Below, in pieces: positions 22,301 to 30,457 of a stretch of 64,000 bases of DNA. The stretch comes from Chlorops oryzae (lineage: Eukaryota; Arthropoda; Insecta; Diptera; Chloropidae). The stretch's first letter is position 1. Each line of letters begins with the position of its first letter. The translations under genes and the position numbers were made by a program. The notes beneath the pieces were generated by a model. It was not told where the DNA came from. It saw nothing but the letters and a program-made list of their open reading frames with translations, and did no database searches. The DNA lies in NCBI GenBank assembly GCA_020466095.1, contig CM035808.1:53068433-53132432 (forward strand), written 5' to 3'.

Positions 22301-22919
22301 CTGGAAACATAGCTTCAAGTTGGCGCATGGTTTTTGCGTTTTTTTCCGTCTCACCCTTTGCTATAATTTCCTTTGCAATTTCAACACGGTTATTTCCTCC
22401 ACTTTGTGCTCCATCATTGAAGGCGAAAATCAATGGGTACAGCTTGTAAAGCGTATGATGAGGATGATCCTGAACACATTTGATCAAAACACTTTTAAGA
22501 ACTGTAACGAATTCTTCATTTACAGAGTTCAGACGACCAGCCATTTGATTTAAGCCGCACAAAAATTTGTAGCTAGGAATCGTCAAAATATTACTGGCAA
22601 TATTGCTGTGAACTTTCTCGTCCTCTTTGTTGCAAAACCAAAGCGCAATTATTCTGTAAATTACTGACTCAGATCCAGTTTCATCAATACAACAAAACTT
22701 GATATAATATTCTATTGCGCTGCAAAGGTTTGTTATGCATTTTGATTGAAGTGAATCCATTTCTCTCTCATCCAAAATAGCATTCTTTTTAAGCAATGTA
22801 GCTCCGACCAATTTGTCTCGGTCCTTAGTTGTCCCAGGTACAGAATTAGCTTCCTCTCGGTTTAGTTGAATGATTTTTCTTTTCATCTCGAACTCATCAG
22901 ATTTTAAGTAAGCATTTGA
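22301..22919 (-). CDS. Internal exon of an ATM/Tel1-like kinase (FAT region)
   Basis: ATM is the large PI3K-like kinase that signals DNA double-strand breaks and protects telomeres (tefu in Drosophila). The frame runs from an acceptor TTTATTTCTTTTCAAG (AG at 22920-22921) to a donor CCAG|GTAAAT (GT at 22299-22300). It encodes about 206 residues with the YLKSDEFE-type helix, a region ending in RIIALWFCN, and IPSYKFLCGLNQMAGRL followed by CVQDHPHHTLY, the hallmark of the ATM FAT domain just before the kinase. No stop interrupts it. The neighbouring kinase and upstream exons are not visible in the window. Assignment rests on motif recognition without an alignment; a decayed or duplicated fragment cannot be excluded, but clean splice sites favour a real exon. 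Confidence 0.75.
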
Positions 22920-23963
22920 CTTGAAAAGAAATAAATCACGATTAGTAGGTATTCCTATGTTTTTTTAATATAGGTTTTGCATAATATGCCTTAAAAATCC
23001 GAAACGGCTAAAGTATTGATCAAGTCTATTTAGACTCAAGAGGCCATTTCACGGTCAAATCTTTGATCGAATTATTTACATGTGTCGGTGAAAAGTGCAG
23101 TCTATGTGCACACGGACTTTGGTTTTCACTAGCACGTTTGAAGGGTTTGTTCAGGGATTTGACAGTGAATTGGCCCAGGTTTCCTTATCTGAGGCTCTCA
23201 CGAAAAAATTAATTACATTTATATGCGTATTAGTAATAATAATACTACATATCATGTTATTAATTCCAAACTAGATTTAAGATTTTACTACCTATTGATG
23301 GACTCATGTAAAATGAGTGATACAATAAATAAATTAAAAGTTAAAAAAAGTTGTTTAAGAAAACTCCTTATATCTCTGCAACGGTGAAGAAGTCGATGGT
23401 CATATTTACCACAGACTTTCATAATTAATTATCCTATGATGACAGACAGTGAGCTTGAAAGATCGCTCAATAATGGTGGAGCTATGTTCATTCAAAGTAA
23501 AAAAAAACAAGAAAATTTTACATACAATTTTACATTTTTCGATTTTGAGCACAATTTTTTACCATTAATTTAAAGGTTTGTAATTTATTTTTGATTTCAT
23601 AGTAGAAAATGACGTTATCGTAACACAAAAGCCTTAAAAATTTTAAGATGCCTCAAACCATATTTGAGGAATATGATTTTCAAAACATCAATGGTATTTA
23701 AAAATTTAATACCCGAATAACTTGGAACTCTGACGTGATGGAATTTTTTTGATATTTTTCAATTATGTAGCAAGCTGAAATCTAAAGAAAAATCTAAAGA
23801 AACCCCTTGGGTTTTTGTACTGCTGTAATTTTATAATAGATTTTATGAAACTAACAAATTTTTATATGGAGTTTATATGGAAAATATGGCACGCTGGTAG
23901 CGACCCCCAAATTTCATTTAAAAAATTTGAAAAAAATACAGAAATGTTTTCTCGGGGTATATA
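22920..23963. other. Non-coding, presumed intron with a small MITE
   Basis: Apart from the inverted repeat at 23041-23176 nothing was recognised. No additional ATM-like coding segment was found by reading the minus strand. Confidence 0.4.
23041..23176. mobile_element. Tiny MITE with GGCCATTTCACGGTCAAATC ends
   Basis: The left end GGCCATTTCACGGTCAAATC and the reverse complement of the right end (GGCCAATTCACTGTCAAATC) match at 18 of 20 bases. About 135 bp, no coding capacity. Confidence 0.55.
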
Positions 23964-25250
23964 TTAGGTATAGTAAAAAGAAATCCATTATTTTTACAAT
24001 AGATGGCGTTATTTATCTGCATCTCGCGTTGTATAAGTCCGATCGTGTTCCGCTAGGGGGCATTAGAAAGATGACAGTTCCTACTAAAAAAGCTTTTTTG
24101 ACACTTTTTTGATTGATTGATTCAGTTTTGTTTGAGAGCTTGTCAAAGATGGACATCAGCAAAGAGAAAATTCGCTACATTTTACAGTTTTTCTTCGATA
24201 AGGGAGAAAACGCAAGCCAGGCGGCTGAAAATGTGAATAGCGTTTATGGACCTGATACTGTAACAGCCAATCATGCGCAATTTGGGTTTCGTCGATTCTG
24301 TTCCGGTAACTTCGATGTCAAGGATGCACCACGCACTGGAAGGCCAATTGTCGAAAATGTCGATAAAATCATGGAAATTATCGAGTCCGACCGTCATGTT
24401 AGCACTGTTTCGATTGCAAAAGAGCTAAAGATTGCACAAAAAACCGTTTGGAACCATTTGAATAAGGCTGGATACACAAAGAAGCTCGATGTATGGGTGC
24501 CACACGAGTTAACGCAAAAAACCTCATAGACCGAATTTCCATCTGCGAATCGCTGCTGAACCGCAACAAAATCGACCCATTTCTGAAGCGGTTGGTGACT
24601 GGTGATGAAAAGTGGGTCACTTACGACAACGTCAAGCGAAAACGGTCGTGGTCGAAACACGGTGAACCGGCGGAAACGGTGGCCAAGCCAGGATTGACGG
24701 CCAGGAAGGTTTTGCTGTGTGTTTGGTGGGATTGGCAGGGAATTATCTACTATGAGCTGCTCCCATACGGCAAAACTCTTAACTCGGAACTCTATTGTCA
24801 ACAATTGGACCGTCTGAAGGAAGCAATCGCCCATAAGCGGCCAGCTTTGGCCAATAGGAGAGGAATTGTGTTCCATCAGGGCAACGCCAGGCCACACACA
24901 TCGATAGTGACTCGCCAGAAGCTCCGGGAGTTTGGTTGGGAGGTTCTTCTGCATCCACCTTATAGTCCGGACCTGGCACCAAGTGATTACCATCTGTTCC
25001 TGTCCATGGCGAACAATTTTGCTGGTGAAACCTTCGTTTCAAGAGAGGCTTCTGAAATTCGACTGTCTAAATTTTTTGCTAATAGGAACGAGGGCTTCTA
25101 TGAGAGAGGCATAATGGAATTACCTTTAAAATGGCAACAAGTTATCGAACAAAACGGCGCATATTTGACCTAAATCGGATCATTCTATCTATCTTAAATA
25201 AAGCCCTCAATTTAATGCAAAAATAATGGATTTCTTTTTACTAAACCTAA
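23964..25250 (+). mobile_element. mariner element (second family)
   Basis: Terminal inverted repeats TTAGGT(A/T)TAGTAAAAAGAA pair at both ends, flanked by TA at 23962-23963 and 25251-25252. At 1287 bp it has mariner size. The ends and transposase differ from the irritans-type copies elsewhere in the window. Confidence 0.9.
24149..25173 (+). pseudogene. Mariner transposase with frameshift and lost catalytic Asp
   Basis: It begins MDISKEKIRYILQFFF and ends QQVIEQNGAYLT, about 340 codons and normal mariner length. The N-terminal HTH half reads in one frame up to PHELTQK; a one-base loss in the A run at 24516-24521 shifts the rest to the frame open until 25173. The first acid is in VTGDEKW. The second motif reads HQGNARPH instead of HQDNARPH, so the second catalytic Asp is Gly. 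The third is in LAPSDYHLF. The enzyme would be dead even without the frameshift. Confidence 0.9.
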
Positions 25251-25348
25251 TATATCGTATAATTTTTGAAATCTATTTCAAAGTTTATATATATCGTATA
25301 ATTATTGAAATCTATTTCAAAGTTTGCTGAAATAGTTTTTTCTTCAAC
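25251..25348. repeat. Imperfect tandem duplication of a 35-40-bp unit
   Basis: TATCGTATAATTTTTGAAAT..CTATTTCAAAGTTT is repeated twice (about 25253-25287 and 25290-25325) between the mariner and the foldback-like element. Confidence 0.6.
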
Positions 25349-25357
25349 TTTTCCATT

Positions 25358-26287
25358 GGCGACATGACATAAGGCACAAATGACATAAGTCACAAAAAAA
25401 ATGACATTAGGCCCAAAAAATTTCCATACAAAATTGGGTTTTATGGCATATGACATAAGGCCCAAAAATTTGGGTTTTATGTCATAAAAATATTTGGGTC
25501 TTATGTCATTATGCCAAAGGGCCCAAAAAAGAAAAATGACACAAGGCCCAAAATATTAAATGACGAAATTGGGCCTTATGTCATATGACATAAAACCCAA
25601 ATTTTTGGGCCTTATGTCATTTTTGGAAATTTTTATTTTAAGAGGCAGTGTGGGTTCATTAATTTTATTAGTCTGGATTGGAGATGGGCACGCGGACTTC
25701 ACGGAAAAAAGGGGTTGAAACAATTGGTCAGGGCAAAAGTTGGGGGAAAACTAAATCCTTATGCACGAAAAGCTGTAAAAGTCAGTCAATCGGTCAATGG
25801 GCGGTCAAAGTTACACAAAAACTTGAATTTAAAAAAAACGCGTGCAGAAAGTGGGGGTGCGAAGCGGAGCGAAGCGAGCGGGCAGGGGGCGAAGCCCCAT
25901 CATCACAATAGCGTAAAGCTTTTCGTGCATAACGAATTAATTTTCCCCCCATTTTTCCCCTGTTTAAAGGTTCCAACTCTTTTGTCCCCGAGTCCGCCTA
26001 GCAGACTTGTGGGCTAGTATTTTGGGCCTTGTGTCATTCTTTTTTTGGCCTTATGTCATATGACATAAGTCCCAAAAATTAAAAAAAAAATTAAAATTAG
26101 ATTTTATGTCATATAATATAAGGCACAATTTCGCCACAACATTTTTGGGTCTTGTGTAATTTTTTTTGGGGACTTATGATATATTTTTTTTTTTGGCTTT
26201 ATGTCATAAAATTTTGGGTTTTTTTTTTTGGGCCTTATTTTTTTTTTTTTTGTGACTTATGTCATTTGTGCCTTATGTCATGTCGCC
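25358..26287. mobile_element. Foldback-like element made of short inverted/direct repeats, 9-bp TSD
   Basis: An exact 9-bp duplication TTTTCCATT flanks it (25349-25357, 26288-26296). Its ends are inverted repeats of about 45 bp beginning GGCGACATGACATAAGGCAC. Both arms consist of many copies of a motif like ATGACATAAGGCCCAAAAA in both orientations. An inner inverted pair (about 25687-25775 and 25912-26010, sharing TTATGCACGAAAAGCT) surrounds a G/C-rich core (GCGAAGCGGAGCGAAGCGAG at about 25858). No transposase. The architecture and 9-bp duplication match Drosophila FB elements, but the sequence is not one I recognise. Confidence 0.8.
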
Positions 26288-26296
26288 TTTTCCATT

Positions 26297-26852
26297 ACTG
26301 TGGTTGTTTTATAAAAACAGCGCTTAAAGCAAAGATGATTAGAAACAGTAAAAGCAGCTAAAAAATAATAATTTTTATTTTAATTTTATATATGAAACAT
26401 AGGTATTTTTATTGAAATTATTGCGAGGGATTCTCAAAAAGTGTGAGAGCCCATTTCAATAATAATTGCAGCAAGTAGCTTTTGGACATTGACAATATTG
26501 ATACCAATCAACGGCTTAGTATAGTGTAGAGCTTCATAACTTCGTGTATATTGAGTCTAAGCACTGCTTATCAAGGTATGCATGGATATGTGAATTTAAG
26601 CAAAGCCGAGTAAATTGCAATGATTCTTTATGTTTAAATGTTTAAATATGAGGTAGCAATGAGTGAAAGCTTTCACTAGATTATTATATAAATGATGGTA
26701 AAGGAAAAAATGGAAGTTAATTCTTGAGCATATGTTCAAAGTGTTGTGATCTTTAAATAGCTGTTCGTGAAGGAAATTTAAGCTAAAAAAGAGTTCGTTT
26801 TTTGGTGAATAAAAGTGAAAGCAGAAAAAGGAGTTAATGGAAAGGACGAGAT
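26297..26852. other. Unassigned sequence, possibly 5' leader/LTR of the gypsy relic at 36961
   Basis: No coding motif. It lies directly left of the hAT end, and the gag-like frame resumes directly right of the other hAT end, so it should be the 5' part of that Ty3/gypsy relic. No LTR boundary or primer site could be identified. Confidence 0.35.
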
Positions 26853-27027
26853 TAGAGGTGGGCGCGTGTCGTGTTTTTATTCGTGACACGAACACGCACG
26901 ACTTAACACGACGTGCTCGTGTTACGAAATCTGATTTTTTCACGGGTTCGTGCGTGTCCGTGTTGAGGAATGTCGACACGAAACACGACAAATATTAAAA
27001 ATAATAATTTGAGCTTGCATTGCCTTA

Positions 27028-27152
27028 GGCCGCAATTATAGTGGAAGCAAAGCTGAAGCGTAAGCTGTCATGTATTTTTTGTTGCGAAAATACAACAAAC
27101 ACATGACAGCTTACGCTTCAGCTTTAGGTTTGCTTCCACTATAATTGCGGCC
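27028..27152. mobile_element. Near-perfect hairpin MITE, TTA duplications
   Basis: Arms beginning GGCCGCAATTATAGTGGAAG pair over about 55 bp (including AGCTGAAGCGTAAGCTGTCA) around a loop of about 15 bases. TTA lies on both sides (27025-27027, 27153-27155). Confidence 0.75.
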
Positions 27153-27356
27153 TTAAAGTAATTCTTAATGATTTTAGCCGCAATGCTAATGTTGGCTGTT
27201 ATCTCGACAGTTAAAGAAAAAATTTGGAGGTTTTTGGCATTTTTTAAGTTTCTGTTAGCGATTTTTTATACAATTTTACTAGCAGCCCTGCATTTGAGCA
27301 TTATTGGCATCATTCACATCAGCTGGCAAACCGTGAAATGCGCAACGAGTGTCATA

Positions 27357-27515
27357 ATGAAAGACAAAATTCAGGAAGCGATTCGGCGTAAAGATAGCCA
27401 ATATCAATTAGTAACCAACATACAAGGCAAAAGTATTGTTTGGAAAATTTTTTTTTTAATTAAATGCAGTGGTAAACGTGTCGATTTTGTATGTTGTAAA
27501 AAATGCATGGTGGTA
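27357..27515 (+). pseudogene. hAT transposase N-terminus (BED zinc finger), interrupted
   Basis: A frame beginning MKDKIQEAIRRKD contains SIVWKIFFLI...VDFVCCKKCMVVF, the first half of a BED finger (aromatic core plus CxxC). The open frame upstream (from 27168) is hydrophobic and probably chance. A Tc1-like element enters directly after KKCMVV; the frame resumes at 28811 as FLGQSL. This domain would bind the ACACGA-type subterminal repeats. Confidence 0.6.
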
Positions 27516-28808
27516 TTTGCGTCCTTTTGTTTTTAGGCTATTTATAAAAAAGTGTTAACTCTATAGCAACAAATTTGGTACCTAAATAAAGTATAAATAT
27601 TGCAGATTAAAAAAAAATACTCATTCGTAAAATAAAAGAGCTACTGAAAAGATGTCGTCTCAACAAGAAGAAAAGCGGAAAGCAATTATTTACAAACACC
27701 TGGAAAATCTAAACACCACGTGAAAAAAGATCGCTAAGGAAGTTGGCGTGTGCGAAAAAACTGTCGGTAGGACCATAAAACGATACAGACAGCTTACCCC
27801 TTTATCAAAAACACCAGGATCAGGGAGAAAAAGTGGTCCAGCGAACCAAGCGGTGGCCCAGAACGTTAAGCGGCTGTTTACTCAAAATCCATGCACTTTG
27901 GTTCGTGATATGGCAGCAAAAGCGGGAACATCGAAGTCAAGTGTTCAACGGATTAAAAAATTTTACAACCTAAGGAGCTATAAAGTACGAAAAGTACCTG
28001 ATAGGTCAGAAGAAAAGGAGGAGGGCTCCTTGGCCCAAGGGCTCCTTGGCCGAAGCCAAGAGGAGGGCTCGAAAACTGTATCGCGATTACCTGCCCAAAT
28101 TTGATTGCGTGATCATGGACGACGAAACGTATTGCAAAGCGGATTTCAAGCAGTTACCTGTACACGGATATTATACTGCGGTTAGAAAAGGTGGAGCATC
28201 CTCTAAATTTACCACCGAAAAACATACCAAATTTCCAAAGAAATACATGGTGTGGCAGGCCATTTGCAAATGTGGCCTTCTAAGTAAGGAATTTGTGACG
28301 GATCGCACAATCAACACCGAAATTTACATCAGAGAGTGTCTGGACCGGCGTTTGCTGCCTTTTATACGTCAACACCAAGGTTCAGTACTATTTTGGCCTG
28401 ACCTAGCAACATCTCACTACGCCCAGAGAACGATGGATTGGTACCAAGCCAATAATGTCACGGTGGTACCAAGAGAAGCAAATCCTCCGAATTGCCCCGA
28501 ACTTCGTCCAATCGAAAAATATTGGGCTTTAATGAAAAGGAACCTTAAGAAGACCAAACAAACTGCAAAGAACATCGAAATATTTCGACATAAATGGCGT
28601 CGGACATACACTAAGGTGAACGAAAGGTCGGTAAAAAACCTAATGGAGGACCATAATAAAAAAGTGTATAATTTTTTTTAAGTGTATTTTTTTCAGTGTA
28701 ATTAAAATATTTATTTATTTTGTAATGTTCACTTAATAATAAACTGAAAGAATTTTTAAAAAAAGATCATTGGTTTTTTTGCAATAAAAAAAAAAACAAA
28801 AGGACAGT
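27516..28808 (+). mobile_element. Tc1/mariner-superfamily element, DD37E
   Basis: It is flanked by TA (27514-27515, 28809-28810). The end sequences GTCCTTTTGTTTTT (left, 27521-27534) and AAAAACAAAAGGAC (right, about 28792-28805) are inverted repeats. It carries a DD37E transposase relic and interrupts the hAT BED finger. Confidence 0.85.
27652..28681 (+). pseudogene. DD37E transposase, broken
   Basis: It begins MSSQQEEKRKAIIYKHLENL. An in-frame TGA at 27721-27723, a small duplication of GGGCTCCTTGGCC around 28024-28052 and an accompanying frameshift break it. The C-terminal frame to 28681 has all three acids: MDDETYCK, FWPDLATSHYA and, 37 residues later, RPIEKYWALMK. That spacing defines the DD37E clade described from mosquitoes. 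The HTH half (VCEKTVGRTIKRY, SKSSVQRIKK) is intact. Confidence 0.88.
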
Positions 28809-28810
28809 TA

Positions 28811-28984
28811 TTTCTGGGACAGTCATTATATATTATATAAAAATACATACATGAATACATATTTAAATATATAAAATTTTAAGTTGTGCCCATTAAGCGA
28901 TCTGTTATATGTACTTTTATATGGTTTAAAATAGAAAGTGTCGTAACATCTTTGATATTTTAAATTATGAAATCATTATTCAGG
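28811..28984. other. AT-rich hAT internal segment, possible intron
   Basis: No coding. It ends in ATTATTCAG, an acceptor-like site, directly before the next hAT transposase segment. Confidence 0.4.
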
Positions 28985-29635
28985 TGTGGGATTTCGCGGA
29001 TATGCTCAGGCTCTCATTAATATTGGGGCCACATATGGAATTCAAAGCTATGAACAGGATAAAGGAGGAACTAAAGGAAAAATTTCTAAACAAATATATA
29101 TCATTCACAACTGAATGTAGACAGACACATTCACGCAGAAAAGTTTTTTGAGCCTGAGTGCTCATTATCTTTGTGATGAATATAAATTAAATGTTGCCAT
29201 ATTAGGTGTCAAAGAATTTGGAGAGGAGAAAAAAACAGGAGCTAATATTTTGGAACAAGTTAACTGTATTCTTGATGATTTTAATTTAAAAGAAAAGCTT
29301 GAAACTGCAGTCGTAGTGACAGATTATCCAGCAAATATTATATCCGCTTTCAGTCAATATAAAAGATTATCTTGTGCGTGCCATAATATAAACTTGGTAA
29401 TGGACGATGTTTTAGAAAAAAATCCTATATCAGAAATAAGCGAACTTATAGAAGCTTCAAAAAACTAGTCACTTATTTTAAGCATTCGGAACTAAACAAA
29501 AAATTGAGCAAAACCTTAAAACAAGATATTAAGACGCGTTGGAATTCTGTCTACATAATGCTTCAAAGTATATATGACGTACAAAACGAAATTAAATCCT
29601 TATTATTAAACAAAAATGAATTAATTCGAATTTCA
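28985..29635 (+). pseudogene. hAT transposase catalytic region, frameshifted
   Basis: Three frames joined by small indels give MNRIKEELKEKFLNKYISFT, then LSLSAHYLCDEYKLNVAILG with a VVVTDYPANIISAF motif (catalytic-core Asp) and RLSCACHNINLV (conserved C..H), then SKTLKQDIKTRWNSVYIML. This order is typical of BED-hAT transposases (cut-and-paste, 8-bp duplications). The HINE repeat interrupts it at 29636; the C-terminal domain is at 35785. Confidence 0.85.
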
Positions 29636-29829
29636 ACAAGTAAAGAAGTTTACATCGGCCAAGCCGATTGCACACATACCTTTTCCTCAGCCTGAAATAT
29701 GTTAAAACATTACCTTAACAAAAATTCCTGCCGTTTTCGTTGTTCTAGCTTGGATATCTATTTATACCTTATGTTATCTGTACTTCGATTTAGCTTCTAA
29801 AACTCGAGATTATTATTAGGCACAAAATT

Positions 29830-30265
29830 TTCGCGGACGGTGAGCATGGTCAAGTTTTAACCGTTAGAGGACATTTTGTCTAGCTGCGAAAACCTCAATT
29901 CAAAATAGTGAAAATAAATTTTTTGCGAATTTCGCGAATGGTGGTCGTGGTCAAATTTTAACCTTTAGAAGACATTTTGTTTAGCTGAGAAATAATCATT
30001 TCAAAATAGTGAAAATCAAATTTTCGCGAATTTCGCGGATGGTGATCTTGATCAAATTTTAACCGTTAGAAGACATTTTGTCTAGCTGCGAAATACTCAA
30101 TTCAAACTAGTGAAAATCAAATTTTTGTGAATTTCGCGAATGATGGTCTTGATCAAATTTTAACCGTTAGAAGACATTTTGTCTAGCTGCGAAATACTCA
30201 ATTCAAAATAGTGAAAATCAAATTTTCGCGAATTTCGCGAATGGTGGTCATGGCCAAATTTTAAC
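29830..30265. repeat. About 102-bp tandem repeats inside HINE copy 1
   Basis: Four to five units, each with a TTTTCGCGAATTTCGCGAAT-like core, a variable GGTGGTC(A/T)TG, CAAATTTTAACC, GTTAGAAGACATTTTGTCTAG and CTGCGAAATACTCAATTC. The same array is at 42545-42985. Confidence 0.85.
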
Positions 30266-30278
30266 CTTAAGTGACGAC

Positions 30279-30430
30279 TATGCTGTATTCATAAGACTCA
30301 TTTATTAGTTCATTGTTAATCAGTACATAAGTACTTGGTGTATACATAAAGGTGAGTCTACACGGGATAGTTATTGTAATCTTAAGTCTATATGGTAAGT
30401 TATAATATGTGTATGTGTAGTGTATGTACA
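30279..30430 (-). repeat. 3' LTR of the 30279-35184 element (shorter U3)
   Basis: It shares about 110 bp with the 5' LTR (TATGCTGTATTCATAAGACT ... GGTAAGTTATAATA), but beyond that its U3 end differs (GTGTATGTGTAGTGTATGTACA versus the AAGTAAGTACTAATATAATT block of the other LTR). The outer U3 limit is tentative. Confidence 0.6.
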
Positions 30431-30457
30431 TAAACCTTATTTATAATTTTTTATTTT

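Noticed and set aside
24394..24993. 200-codon minus-strand frame
   Set aside because: Shadow of the mariner transposase on the plus strand.
27168..27356. Hydrophobic N-terminal stretch that could be read as membrane segments
   Set aside because: The recognisable hAT protein starts at the Met at 27357; upstream residues are chance extension of the frame.
29830..30265. Regularly spaced repeats suggestive of a CRISPR-like array
   Set aside because: Units are about 102 bp and directly adjacent with no unique spacers, inside a eukaryotic transposon.
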